Assembly (NCBI GenBank): GCA_002292185.1
Contig: DBBL01000198.1
Coordinates: 6,797-22,310, forward strand
Direction: 5' to 3'
Length of the DNA stretch: 15,514 nucleotides
Origin: Akkermansiaceae bacterium UBA985
GTDB lineage: Bacteria > Verrucomicrobiota > Verrucomicrobiia > Verrucomicrobiales > Akkermansiaceae
Notes under the pieces: model-generated
Told to the model about the DNA's origin: nothing
Databases searched by the model: none
The model's input: only the letters and a program-made list of their open reading frames with translations
Part shown: piece by piece, positions 1-8,183 of the stretch
How the letters are laid out: every line of letters begins with the position of its first letter
Numbering within the stretch: the first letter of the stretch is position 1
Program-made: the position numbers and the translations under genes

Positions 1-236
1 TCCTTGCCATCAAAAATCACCGAGCCCGCGGTAGGTCGCGTGAGCCTGACAATACTCTTCCCCAGAGTAGACTTGCCACAACCAGACTCCCCCACCAGGC
101 CAAGCGTTTCACCATGGCCGATACTCAGGGAGACACCATCCACCGCCTTCACTGAGTTGATCTGACGAGACATCACCCCACCCCGCACCGGGAAGTGCAT
201 CTTCAGGTCTCTTAATTCTAGAATGGGATCAGGCAT
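1..236 (-). CDS. oppF: Peptide ABC transporter ATP-binding protein OppF/DppF (partial, N-terminal 78 residues)
   Basis: This is the start of a cytoplasmic ATPase subunit that hydrolyses ATP to drive oligopeptide import; the rest lies beyond the left edge. The 78 visible residues begin [18 protein letters not shown], continue with the family-typical VKAVDGVSL, and contain a complete Walker A motif, GESGCGKST, at about residues 49-57. The order (leader, a short basic insert, then KAVDGVSL) matches OppF/DppF rather than OppD. The ATG at 236 lies 24 nt after the oppD stop, with no clear Shine-Dalgarno (SD) sequence. It is the last visible gene of the minus-strand operon. The Q-loop, signature and Walker B are outside the window, so intactness cannot be judged. 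It could equally be named dppF; substrate choice is set by the binding proteins. Confidence 0.93.
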   Translation of the reverse strand, partial: MPDPILELRDLKMHFPVRGGVMSRQINSVKAVDGVSLSIGHGETLGLVGESGCGKSTLGKSIVRLTRPTAGSVIFDGK

Positions 237-260
237 CTCGTGTAGTTGGGAAAAAGTTAC

Positions 261-1268
261 TTAGCTCGAGGTTTGGTCATTGAGCTCAACGCACTCAGGG
301 CAAGCTTCCACCCAATGGTTTTTCGATATCTCGATAAAGGGAGCACGGTTGAGCAGAGTGTCCCCACTGCGCCCCATACGCTGACAAAAGCGACAGCCCG
401 GGACAAAATCCTTGATTGACGCGACTTGGCCCTCAATGGTCTTAAGCTTTGCTTTGCGCGGCGTGGCAAGGGTTGGGATAGCACTAAGTAGCCCCTTGGT
501 ATAGGCGTGCTGTGGGCTAGCATAGAGCTCTTTCACAGGAGCACGCTCAACAATGCGCCCCGCGTACATCACCACTACCTCATCACAATGCCCGGCAATC
601 ACACCGAGATCGTGAGTGATGAGAATCGTGGACATGCCCATCTCCTCTTGAAGGTCCTCAATGAGCTCCAATATCTGGGACTGCACGGTCACATCAAGGG
701 CCGTGGTCGGCTCATCAGCAATGAGCAAGTCCGGCTTGCAAGCAAGCGCGATAGCGATCACCACCCGCTGGCGCATACCGCCGGAGAGCTGGTGAGGATA
801 TTCCATCACTCGCTTCTCGGGTGCCGGGATACCTACCTTCTCAAGTAAGCTGACGGATTCCTGCAACGCCTCGCGCTTGTCCATACCTCGGTGCAGGATC
901 AATGACTCGCTGATCTGTTTGCCAATTCTGTGGCAGGGGTTGAGTGCCATCATCGGCTCCTGGAAAATAACACCAATCTCTCCACCCCTCACCTCATGCA
1001 TGCGCTCACTGCTCGCCGAGCGCAGATCCTCTCCTTTGAAAATAACCTCGCCATCGAGAATGTGCCCCATGGGTTGAGGTAACAGCTGCACCACGGACAT
1101 CGCGGTGACACTCTTGCCGCAGCCCGACTCACCGACGATCCCCACCGTCTTGCCCTTGGGCACATGAAATGAAATGCCATCAACAGCACGCACCCAGTCA
1201 CCGTTCTCCAGGCGGAAAGCAGTGACCAGATTCTTGACCTCAAGCAGATTGTCTTCCGTGTCACTCAT
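261..1268 (-). CDS. oppD: Peptide ABC transporter ATP-binding protein OppD/DppD
   Basis: Cytoplasmic ATPase subunit of a peptide importer, 335 residues, normal for the family. All nucleotide-binding motifs are present: Walker A GESGCGKS (46-53), Q-loop in IFQEP (Q103), signature LSGGMRQR (161-168), Walker B LLIADEP (181-187) and H-loop histidine in ITHD (H219). The C-terminus has the oligopeptide-ATPase tail, with cysteines in PGCRFC (292, 295) and ACPEC (323, 326), a pattern linked to Fe-S binding in some members. The reading frame is open 16 codons further upstream, but the ATG at 1268 is chosen because a strong SD lies 5 nt before it and [14 protein letters not shown] is a typical start. 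It overlaps the end of the binding-protein gene by 8 nt, so translation is probably coupled. No other ATPase genes follow either importer here, so it may serve both. Confidence 0.96.
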   Translation of the reverse strand: MSDTEDNLLEVKNLVTAFRLENGDWVRAVDGISFHVPKGKTVGIVGESGCGKSVTAMSVVQLLPQPMGHILDGEVIFKGEDLRSASSERMHEVRGGEIGVIFQEPMMALNPCHRIGKQISESLILHRGMDKREALQESVSLLEKVGIPAPEKRVMEYPHQLSGGMRQRVVIAIALACKPDLLIADEPTTALDVTVQSQILELIEDLQEEMGMSTILITHDLGVIAGHCDEVVVMYAGRIVERAPVKELYASPQHAYTKGLLSAIPTLATPRKAKLKTIEGQVASIKDFVPGCRFCQRMGRSGDTLLNRAPFIEISKNHWVEACPECVELNDQTSS

Positions 1269-3396
1269 CACGCCCTCCTTTCTGTTGCTGTGGAATACCA
1301 TCCTTGAAAACATCAATCACCTTGTAAACCTCACTAAACACATCACCAGAGCGCATCGCCTTCTCCGTCTCCTCTTTACGCTCTTGGTCAATCCACAACA
1401 CATAGCTCTCAAAAGGCTCGCGCACTATCGGCACATTAAAAGGCGTATCCTCGGTATCTGGCCAGCGCACCCAGCGCCAAGTTCCTAGCCTCACGTAATC
1501 CGTCGAGTAGCCCGGCGAGAAAAACCCCTCATCATGTATTAGCTGCTGTGCCGCCCAGGCGTTTTGCTTGATCTCCTCCAAGGTCTTGGCGTTTCTCACC
1601 GCCTTCGCATAGACATCCATTTGCTCGTTGGCATAGCTGTTGATGTTATTGGTCTGCGGCTTGGGCTTACCTTTCTCATCAAAGGCATTCTTGGAATAGA
1701 AGAATTGATAATAAGATGGGAAAGGTGGTCGTGATCCCCAGCCCCAGAAGGCCATATCATGCTCTTTTTTCATCACCGTCTTGTAGAAGACTGTGTTTTC
1801 CTGCCCGTCTAAGACCAGATCAATACCTGCCTTTTTTGCCTCCTCCTTGAGCAGACTGCAGAGCTTGCTCGCTGTGGGTGAATTGCCAAAACTCAAAACT
1901 ACGGAGAGCTTTTCACCCGATGGTTTTCTGAGAATACCATCACTACCTTCCTCACTATAGCCAGCCTGATTAAAATACTCTCGTGCTCTAGTCACCGAGT
2001 AAGGGCGCGCCTTGATGGCAGGATTGGTGTATTCGCCAAAGCCCTGGCTAAATCCCTGCAGGCGGGAAAAATCTCCACGAAACATCACATCGATGACCAT
2101 ACGCCAGTTCAACGCATGCTGTAGGCCCAGCCTGACATTACGATCATCAAGCTTGGGGCGTGAGACATTCATATAAATACCACGTGGCACGCGTGGATAC
2201 TGAGTGTAGAACTTGTAGCGCTCGATATAGCCATCAAACACCTGCGGGATTTCAGACTTCTCATACCAGTAGTCAGGACGTGTTAGGAAAAACGCCTCCA
2301 ACTGACCAGCGCGGAACAGCTCGAATGCCTTGTTCTCATCTCGGATCACCGTGTAGACGATGTGGTCCGGATTAAAGCGGTGACGATAATACTTCTTATC
2401 CTTAGCCCACCAGTCCTTGGCCCGGGTCAGTTTGATAGATACTCCTTTGTTGATATCCCCCTCTTTGACGTAATAAGCCCCAGTATGGCGCGGCACCCGC
2501 CACTGGTAACGGTCCTCGTAATCTGCTCCATACTCACTATAGAACGCGGGATTAGAGGGGTTCATCGAGGCAAACAAAGGAGTCAGCGGCTTACCCTCGC
2601 GTAGGGTCACCGAGAGCAGGCTATCACCGTAGACCGCAATCTGGGCAAACTGCTCACGGTAATACTGCTTCGCGTAAGGAGCGGTGACATGGTCAGACAC
2701 CCGAAGGTAGGCAGACACTTGAAAATCCTGCGCCTTGATCTTCTCCCCGTCATTGTAACGTGCATCTTCATCAAGCTCGTAATACACCGTGCGCTTGTCA
2801 GCGGATACCGCCCAGCGCTTCGCAACCCCGGGTATGATCTTGCCCGTAAGGGGGTGCATATTCACCAGACCGATCTCAAGCTCATCATAGAGGTAACCGC
2901 GGAAGCTGTTATTCGACTCCTTGCCAAAGGGACGCACCGTGGCCGGAAACTGAGGCATCCAAGTGCGGAACACACCTCCTTTGGACGCACGTGAATCTCC
3001 GATCTCGGGTTCATCCATGCCATCCTCCCAGACCAGATCCTCGGGTATATCTTTAGCACTTTTGTCAGCAAAATAATCTCCCAGACTAAGGCGAAAATCG
3101 ATCACCTCTTTCTCCTTTTCCATCTCCTTCAAGGCATCTTCCCGTGCCTGCTTCAATGCCGGGTCGCTTACTTCGGCAAGCTCTTTGAGGGCAGCAGCAA
3201 TGGACTCCTCGGCGGCAGCCTTCTGTTGCTCAAGCCAGCCTTGGATGTAGCGATTATAGACTGGCTTAAACTGCTCGAACCCCAGCCCCCTCTCTACCAT
3301 GTCCTCATCTCGCTGGCATGAGCTTAGCATGCCAAGCGCACTGGCACAGAGTGCCAGCATTACACGTAACATGATGAATTTGTATCGAGCAGACAT
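1261..3396 (-). CDS. Family-5 extracellular solute-binding lipoprotein, YejA-like, with N-terminal helical extension
   Basis: A 711-residue binding lipoprotein for a peptide-type importer. The N-terminus is a lipoprotein signal: basic start, hydrophobic LRVMLALCASALGML, and lipobox LSSC with the acceptor at C27. Residues about 40-105 are charged and predicted helical (many E/K/A), longer than in ordinary family members. The SBP_bac_5 fold follows from about 140, with hallmarks such as a conserved WAVSADKRTVYYELDEDA block (195-212), and later YMNVSRPKLDDRNVRLGLQHALNW and SVTRAREYFNQAGY. These blocks and the YejBE-like partners point to the YejA branch (peptides, microcin C-like compounds in E. 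coli). The ATG at 3396 shares one base with the permease stop (TAATG); M9 is a possible alternative start and neither has an SD. The substrate is unknown. Confidence 0.9.
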   Translation of the reverse strand: MSARYKFIMLRVMLALCASALGMLSSCQRDEDMVERGLGFEQFKPVYNRYIQGWLEQQKAAAEESIAAALKELAEVSDPALKQAREDALKEMEKEKEVIDFRLSLGDYFADKSAKDIPEDLVWEDGMDEPEIGDSRASKGGVFRTWMPQFPATVRPFGKESNNSFRGYLYDELEIGLVNMHPLTGKIIPGVAKRWAVSADKRTVYYELDEDARYNDGEKIKAQDFQVSAYLRVSDHVTAPYAKQYYREQFAQIAVYGDSLLSVTLREGKPLTPLFASMNPSNPAFYSEYGADYEDRYQWRVPRHTGAYYVKEGDINKGVSIKLTRAKDWWAKDKKYYRHRFNPDHIVYTVIRDENKAFELFRAGQLEAFFLTRPDYWYEKSEIPQVFDGYIERYKFYTQYPRVPRGIYMNVSRPKLDDRNVRLGLQHALNWRMVIDVMFRGDFSRLQGFSQGFGEYTNPAIKARPYSVTRAREYFNQAGYSEEGSDGILRKPSGEKLSVVLSFGNSPTASKLCSLLKEEAKKAGIDLVLDGQENTVFYKTVMKKEHDMAFWGWGSRPPFPSYYQFFYSKNAFDEKGKPKPQTNNINSYANEQMDVYAKAVRNAKTLEEIKQNAWAAQQLIHDEGFFSPGYSTDYVRLGTWRWVRWPDTEDTPFNVPIVREPFESYVLWIDQERKEETEKAMRSGDVFSEVYKVIDVFKDGIPQQQKGGRDE
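1274..1279 (-). promoter_or_regulatory. Shine-Dalgarno site of oppD
   Basis: AGGAGG (in AAGGAGGGCGTG) lies 5 nt before the ATG at 1268, inside the last codons of the upstream binding-protein gene. It decides the start of oppD against the longer open frame. It stands out because most other genes in this window have no recognisable SD. Confidence 0.85.
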
Positions 3397-5009
3397 TATC
3401 GGTAATAAGTAAATTTCTTCGGGTCAAAGGCTTCTCGCACGGCTTCGCCGACAAAGGTTACTAGGATCAACACACTTACCAGGCACAGGAAGGCGGAACT
3501 TACCAGCCATGGTGCGGACAAATTAGTCAGGCCTTCCCTAAGTAAGGTCCCCCAGGTGGCATACTCAGGCGGCAGGCCAAAGCCCAGGTAATCCAGCGAA
3601 GTCAGCCCAAGGATCAAACCTGAGATAGAGAATGGCACCAGTGTTACCAGAATCGCCACCGCATTGGGTAAGATGTGCTTAAAGATGATCCTTGGTGTGG
3701 AGCAGCCGATCACTCGGCTCGCCGCCACATAGTCACGCGCCTTTTCCTTAAGAGCTGCCGTGCGCATCAGATAGGTCATACCCATCCAGCCAAAGAGAAT
3801 GAGAATGAAGAGGATTACCCCCAGACCGAGCTGTTCCTTCAAGTTCTTGGGGAAAGACTCGCTGACAATAATAATTACAAAGAGAAACGGAATGTTAGAA
3901 AACACCTCAATGAGGCGCTGCACTAATAAATCAAACATGCCGCCAAAAAAGCCCATCAGCAGCCCCACACTAATGCCGATCACATAGACAAATGGCACAT
4001 AGAAAATCGCCGCCTTGAAGTTCACCTGCAGCCCGCCAAAGAGGTAAGCCAGCACATCCTCGCGCTGTGGAGTCGTGCCGAGCAGATGCCCCATGTCCAA
4101 ACTCGGAGGAGCGGCTGAGTAATAAACAATCAGTGGCCCGGACGCCTCCTGATTGAGAAAATCAGCGACCTCACCGTCACCATTCCAAACCGTGGAGCCC
4201 GCCACTATTTCACCGGCTTGAAAGCGTGCCGAGTAAACCCGGCTGGACTGCCTGTCCCAGCCTTCAGCCAGCCCTTCCGGCATCCCCTTGCGGTAAGAAA
4301 TCTGCATGAATTTGGCATTGGGCTCTCTCAGATCATAGACCCGGCTCACCTGACCTTGGTAAGGCTTCGATGATTGCTTACGATACACCAGTCCGTCATC
4401 CCGAGTTTCGAGCTCCTCGACCGGCAGCTCTACCGTATCCTGCGTCGGTGCATAAGGCACGAGCGGCATCACTATCCAGTTTCCACCATCTCCCCCCCCT
4501 GTGTCTTCAAAATGCTGCTTAAGCTTACGGTAATTCACCGGTGCCTCCGCCTCATCACCACCAATGCCAAAGTCCTTGCCCTTCGCCACCTTGTCCTCCC
4601 TCACCAATGCTGGGAAATACCACTTACCCTCATACTTCATCACCAGCGGCTCATTACCCACCACCAGATGATCCAGTGACGCAATCAAGGCCAGAAAGCC
4701 AAGGATCAACAGAGCACGGTGACCACGCTTGATCGAGCGAAAGCGGTCGATGCGCCGCTGCGTGATCGGCGTAAAGGCAAAGTCGCGCGGAAACTTCCAA
4801 AGTATGAGTAGCCCGAAAACAAAACCCATCACAACGCCCAGCCAGCCAAACCACAAAAACGCTCCTGTATCACTACCCCAGTGTAGCCACTCAATCTCAC
4901 GGCTGACATTAAAGCCCCAGCGCAAGGTCGGCAACGAGAGCCCAAGGACCTCCCCTAGCCCGGCAAACACCGAGCCCAAGAGCCAAATCCATCCTATCTT
5001 TCTGAGCAT
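3396..5009 (-). CDS. yejE: YejE-like peptide ABC transporter permease with enlarged periplasmic loop
   Basis: Inner-membrane permease of 537 residues, far longer than E. coli YejE (about 340). Numbered from the GTG at 5012: TM segments near 8-28, 51-73 and 99-117; a YejE-type block LVMKYEGKWYFP (123-134); a 130-residue periplasmic stretch; the permease start LGTTPQREDVLAYLF (311-325); the EAA loop with GCSTPRIIFKHILPN (436-450); and YejE-like TSLDYLGFGLPP and FVGEAVREAFDPKKF at the end. The first acidic residue of the usual LGTD motif is a threonine here. Residues about 206-282 look like YwqK/MORN-2 repeats. The ATG at 5009 is 6 nt after the yejB stop; GTG at 5012 is an alternative, and no SD is visible. 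The core is certain; the loop's role is unknown. Confidence 0.93.
   Translation of the reverse strand: MLRKIGWIWLLGSVFAGLGEVLGLSLPTLRWGFNVSREIEWLHWGSDTGAFLWFGWLGVVMGFVFGLLILWKFPRDFAFTPITQRRIDRFRSIKRGHRALLILGFLALIASLDHLVVGNEPLVMKYEGKWYFPALVREDKVAKGKDFGIGGDEAEAPVNYRKLKQHFEDTGGGDGGNWIVMPLVPYAPTQDTVELPVEELETRDDGLVYRKQSSKPYQGQVSRVYDLREPNAKFMQISYRKGMPEGLAEGWDRQSSRVYSARFQAGEIVAGSTVWNGDGEVADFLNQEASGPLIVYYSAAPPSLDMGHLLGTTPQREDVLAYLFGGLQVNFKAAIFYVPFVYVIGISVGLLMGFFGGMFDLLVQRLIEVFSNIPFLFVIIIVSESFPKNLKEQLGLGVILFILILFGWMGMTYLMRTAALKEKARDYVAASRVIGCSTPRIIFKHILPNAVAILVTLVPFSISGLILGLTSLDYLGFGLPPEYATWGTLLREGLTNLSAPWLVSSAFLCLVSVLILVTFVGEAVREAFDPKKFTYYR
4167..4397 (-). other. MORN-2/YwqK-like insert in the YejE-like permease
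   Basis: About 77 residues (206-282, counted from the GTG at 5012). They run from DDGLVYRKQSSKPYQGQVSR through KFMQISYRKGMPEGLAEGWD to SARFQAGEIVAGSTVWNGDG. The pattern GLVY...S.KPY.G, then a hydrophobic strand ending in Y.KG.PEGLAEGW and a strand ending in F..GE...ST.WN.DGE matches the spacing of YwqK-type (MORN_2) repeats. Here it replaces the short linker before the permease core and should face the periplasm. The assignment is by eye. Confidence 0.6.
4492..4499 (-). repeat. G8 homopolymer inside the YejE-like gene
   Basis: Eight consecutive G on the coding strand encode glycines 172-174 of the sequence TGGGDGG. A slip of one base would truncate the permease before its membrane core. It may be a mutation hotspot or a sequencing-error site; the frame is intact here. 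Confidence 0.8.
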
Positions 5010-5015
5010 CACTAT

Positions 5016-6377
5016 CTAATTAAATTTAATACGTGGATCGATCATCGCCACGATGATGTCAGAGAGAATATTACCCAAGACCATGAGAAACGCGGCAATG
5101 GCAAGCGTGCCCATAATCACCGGCTGATCCCTACCAATGATGGACTGGAACTGCAGCAAACCGAATCCTTGGATGTCGAACACCTTTTCCACCAGCATGC
5201 TGCCTCCGACAAAGATCGACACCAGATGCCCGAGACTTGTCGCGATCGGGATGAATGAATTGCGAAAGGCATGGCCAAAGACCGCCTTCTTGAACCCAAC
5301 TCCCTTGGAAACCGCCGTCCTGACGTAGTCCGCGGCAAGGTTATCCATCAGATTATTCTTCATCATCATCGTGGTCACTGCGAATCCGCCCACCACATAA
5401 CACATCAAGGGCAAGACTGTGTGATGTGCCAAGTCCTTGATCTGCCCCCAGGTGGACATCTCATAGAAATCAGCACTCACCAGCCCGAAGAGCGGGAACC
5501 AGCCAGCACGTGCGCCAAGGTAAACAAGAAGCACGGCCCCCAGTGAAAAGCCGGGAATGGAATAACCGACAAAAACCAGAATGGATGAAATATTATCCAT
5601 CGGAGTGCGGTGCTTGATCGCCTTGAGCACCCCCAAGGGAATACACACACCATAGATAATTACCGTGGAAAGCAGGCCAAAATAGAGTGCGATCGGGATT
5701 CTCTGTAAAATCATATCAATCACCTTGTCCTGATAAGTAATCGAGTTCCCCAAGTCACCTTGCAGCAGACCGGAGAATCTGGATTTATAGACCACCGCGC
5801 GGTGCGCGTAGGGCGGGGCCTCACTGACATCCACCTTCATCCGGCGCGCCCAGCGCTCCTTGCGCTCTTGGGGAGTATCAATTCTCACCTCCCAGCCTTT
5901 TGAAGAAACCTCACTACCATCCAGCATGAAGACCGCTTGAGCCGTGGCCACATCCTCACCATCCCAGCTGACCTTTACCTGCCGGCCGCTTCCCTTGAGC
6001 ACAACGATGGTCTCCCGCTCAAAATCCTCCACCTTACTATCCCCGATGACATCCTCGCCCCCCTTCTCAAATTCCCCCTTGCTCTGCAGCCGCTCCCGTT
6101 TCCATAATCCTAGCCACTGAAAATAGGCAACCAGTACCGGCTTGTCATAGCCATACTCCTCCTCGAGCTCCTCCGCCTGCTCGTCACTCATGCCTCCTTG
6201 GTTCTCCCTGCTGCCAGCGGCTCCCTTCGAGCTCTCGTCTCCTGCTTGCGCGGCCTGCTGCATCGCCCGCTCCACCGGACTGCCTGGCATGAACCTTGTT
6301 AGCGCAAAGACAATCAAAGTCACCCCCAGCAAAGTGATGGGCACGAGCATGAATCTGCGGATGAAATAAGCTTTCAT
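5016..6377 (-). CDS. yejB: YejB-like peptide ABC transporter permease with a 110-residue periplasmic insert
   Basis: Inner-membrane permease, 453 residues against about 364 in E. coli YejB. The start MKAYFIRRFMLVPITLLGV aligns with the usual YejB start, so the ATG at 6377 is preferred over an upstream in-frame TTG at 6392. After TM1 come FMPGSPVERA and the YejB block EELEEEYGYDKPVLVAYFQWL (69-89). An unusual hydrophilic insert (about 93-203, charged, with Val/Trp-rich strands) precedes GDLGNSITY. The core follows: IPIALYFGLLSTVIIYG, GYSIPGFSLGAVLL, the EAA region YVRTAVSKGVGFKKAVFGHAFRN (351-373), GRDQPVIMGTL, and the terminal DPRIKFN. It is the first gene of the minus-strand operon, and its stop lies 6 nt before the next ATG. 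No SD is seen at either start. The family call is firm; the insert's function is unknown. Confidence 0.93.
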   Translation of the reverse strand: MKAYFIRRFMLVPITLLGVTLIVFALTRFMPGSPVERAMQQAAQAGDESSKGAAGSRENQGGMSDEQAEELEEEYGYDKPVLVAYFQWLGLWKRERLQSKGEFEKGGEDVIGDSKVEDFERETIVVLKGSGRQVKVSWDGEDVATAQAVFMLDGSEVSSKGWEVRIDTPQERKERWARRMKVDVSEAPPYAHRAVVYKSRFSGLLQGDLGNSITYQDKVIDMILQRIPIALYFGLLSTVIIYGVCIPLGVLKAIKHRTPMDNISSILVFVGYSIPGFSLGAVLLVYLGARAGWFPLFGLVSADFYEMSTWGQIKDLAHHTVLPLMCYVVGGFAVTTMMMKNNLMDNLAADYVRTAVSKGVGFKKAVFGHAFRNSFIPIATSLGHLVSIFVGGSMLVEKVFDIQGFGLLQFQSIIGRDQPVIMGTLAIAAFLMVLGNILSDIIVAMIDPRIKFN

Positions 6378-6539
6378 GAAATCAGCGATCAACCGGCCAC
6401 ACGCATGACACCAGTTTACCTGTAGATTTTTAAGTCAGCTCATCAGCCGAGGCAAGCACCTCCTTTGTAAATCATCCACAATCTCATTTTCGCTCAAAAA
6501 AGTCTCCACATTTGGCACAAAACAGCCACGTTTCTGGGC
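6378..6539. other. Divergent intergenic region between the two importer operons
   Basis: 162 nt separating the minus-strand yejB and plus-strand oppA starts. It must hold promoters for both directions, but I could not pick out a convincing -35/-10 pair on either strand. It contains a strong orphan SD on the minus strand (6457-6466). Confidence 0.6.
6457..6466 (-). promoter_or_regulatory. Orphan perfect Shine-Dalgarno in the yejB leader
   Basis: The minus strand reads AAAGGAGGTG, a perfect match to the anti-SD, about 80 nt upstream of the yejB ATG. The nearest ATG downstream (6443) is 15 nt away and opens only ATG AGC TGA. A TTG 3 nt away joins the same stop. No useful gene starts here, so it may be a ribosome standby site, a leader-peptide site, or chance. 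Confidence 0.45.
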
Positions 6540-8162
6540 ATGCACCGCGCCCACCTTACCCACCTGCTTTTGGGTGCCTGTGCCCTCGCCATGCTGGGCT
6601 GCAAGGGTGAGCCGCCCATTGATGCCTACACGGAGAAAAAAATCCTCATATTGGGCAACAGCACGGAGCCCCAGGGCCTTGATCCGCAGATTGTCACCGG
6701 GGTCATCGAGAGCAATATCATCCGGGCTCTGTTCGAGGGCCTCTGTGTAGAACACCCCTCCAAACAAGGCGTTCATCTTCCGGGAGCTGCAGCATCATGG
6801 CAAGCCAATGATGATTTTACCGAATGGACCTTCCAGCTCCGTAAAGATGGCCAATGGTCAGACGGCACACCACTCACTGCCGAGGATTTTCTATTCTCAT
6901 ACCAACGCATCCTCCACCCCGACTTCGGCGCCGAGTATGCAGGCATGCTCTACTACATCCAGGGGGCAGAGAGCTACAACAAGGGCGAGGCCACGGACTT
7001 CTCATCCGTGGGTATTAGCGCCCCTGACCCCTACACGCTCAAAATCAAGCTCAAGGCGTCGATCCCCTTTCTTCCCGATCTCACCAAGCACTACACGTGG
7101 TATCCTGTGCCCAAACACATCATCCTTAAGCACGGCACCATTGACCAGCGCAACACCCCGTGGACGGAACCTGAAAATATTGTCTCCAATGGGCCCTTCG
7201 TGCTCAAGCAGTGGCGTCTCAACGATTATATCCATGCGGAGAAAAACGCCAACTACTGGGACAAGGATACGGTGAAACTCAAGGGTATTCGTTTCCTCCC
7301 TGTCTCCAACCAATACACTGAGGCGCGGATGTTTTTTAATGAACAGCTTCATGCTACCTATGGGCTGGCGCCGGAAATGATCGAGCACGCATCCAATCAC
7401 TATAAAAAATACCTCCGCCAAGAGACCTACCTGGGAACTAATTTCATCCGCTTCAATGTCACCGACCCCACGCTCAAGGAATTAAAAGTAAGGCAAGCGC
7501 TCGCTCTGTCCATCGACTCCGAGGCGATCATCACCCACATCCTCAAAGGAGGCCAAAAACCTGCCTACGGCATCGTTCCTCCAACAGAAGATTACCACAC
7601 CCCGAACGCGGTTTCCTTTGACCCCATACGCGCCAAGCAACTACTGCAAGAAGCTGGCTATGGAGGCAGCAAAAAACTACGCGTGACGCTACTCTCCACA
7701 GACAGAGAAGTCTCCAAGCGGCTGAGTGAAGCTTATCAAGACATGTGGAAAAAACATCTGGATGCCGAGGTCTCGATCGAACAACGGGAGTGGAAAACCT
7801 ACCTCAGCCGCATGTCGGAGCTCGATTACCAGCTAGCGCTTGGCGGCTGGATCGGTGACTACCCAGACCCCACCACTTTCCTTGACATGTGGAAAACTGG
7901 GGATGGCAATAACCGCACAGGTTGGTCCAACAAGCAATACGAGGCGCTGCTCGCCACAGCAGAGCAAACCAAAAACCCGGAGGCACGCCTGCGTATTCTT
8001 GAACAGGCCGAAGCCCTCTTCCTCTCTGAAATGCCTATTATTCCTGTCTACTGGTATACTACTAATTACCTTCTGCACACGTCCGTCAAAGGCTGGCACC
8101 CCCTATTACTCAACAATCATCCCTACAAGTTTGTCGACCTAGAACTCTCGGAAGCCAACTAA
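6540..8162 (+). CDS. oppA: Oligopeptide-binding lipoprotein OppA (SBP family 5)
   Basis: Periplasmic peptide-binding protein, 540 residues against 543 in E. coli OppA. The signal peptide is a lipoprotein type: MHRAHLTHLLLGACALAMLGC, with the likely acceptor at C21; C14 (LGAC) is a weaker alternative. OppA landmarks occur in order: GLDPQIVTGVIESNIIRALF, WTFQLRKDGQWSDGTPLTAEDF, PENIVSNGPFVLKQWRLND, ANYWDKDTVKLKGIRFLPV, VRQALALSIDSEAIITHILK, PAYGIVPPTEDY, QLLQEAGY, EQREWKTYLSRMSELDYQLA and EMPIIPVYWYTTNYLL. The match to enterobacterial OppA along its length is close enough to assign short peptides as likely ligands. It is the first gene of the plus-strand cluster oppA-oppB-oppC. The ATG at 6540 has no evident SD; it is chosen because it leads straight into the signal peptide. 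Confidence 0.96.
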   Translation: MHRAHLTHLLLGACALAMLGCKGEPPIDAYTEKKILILGNSTEPQGLDPQIVTGVIESNIIRALFEGLCVEHPSKQGVHLPGAAASWQANDDFTEWTFQLRKDGQWSDGTPLTAEDFLFSYQRILHPDFGAEYAGMLYYIQGAESYNKGEATDFSSVGISAPDPYTLKIKLKASIPFLPDLTKHYTWYPVPKHIILKHGTIDQRNTPWTEPENIVSNGPFVLKQWRLNDYIHAEKNANYWDKDTVKLKGIRFLPVSNQYTEARMFFNEQLHATYGLAPEMIEHASNHYKKYLRQETYLGTNFIRFNVTDPTLKELKVRQALALSIDSEAIITHILKGGQKPAYGIVPPTEDYHTPNAVSFDPIRAKQLLQEAGYGGSKKLRVTLLSTDREVSKRLSEAYQDMWKKHLDAEVSIEQREWKTYLSRMSELDYQLALGGWIGDYPDPTTFLDMWKTGDGNNRTGWSNKQYEALLATAEQTKNPEARLRILEQAEALFLSEMPIIPVYWYTTNYLLHTSVKGWHPLLLNNHPYKFVDLELSEAN

Positions 8163-8183
8163 CCCACAGAGAACACAGCCCGC

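Noticed and set aside
2160..2994. Several open frames on the plus strand across the binding-protein gene.
   Set aside because: They are antisense shadows of a clear family-5 binding protein, with no start signal or protein-like composition.
6449..6462. GAGG...CCTC hairpin in the divergent region.
   Set aside because: Only a 4-bp stem with a 6-nt loop and no U-tract; too weak for a terminator or riboswitch.
6513..6530. TGGCAC followed by AAAACAGCC before oppA, resembling a sigma-54 promoter -24 element.
   Set aside because: The -12 part should read close to TTGC at the correct spacing; here it is AGCC, so the match fails.
6435..6776. A 113-codon minus-strand open frame overlapping oppA.
   Set aside because: It lies mostly antisense to the well-supported start of oppA, with no recognisable domain; its end only passes through the orphan SD.
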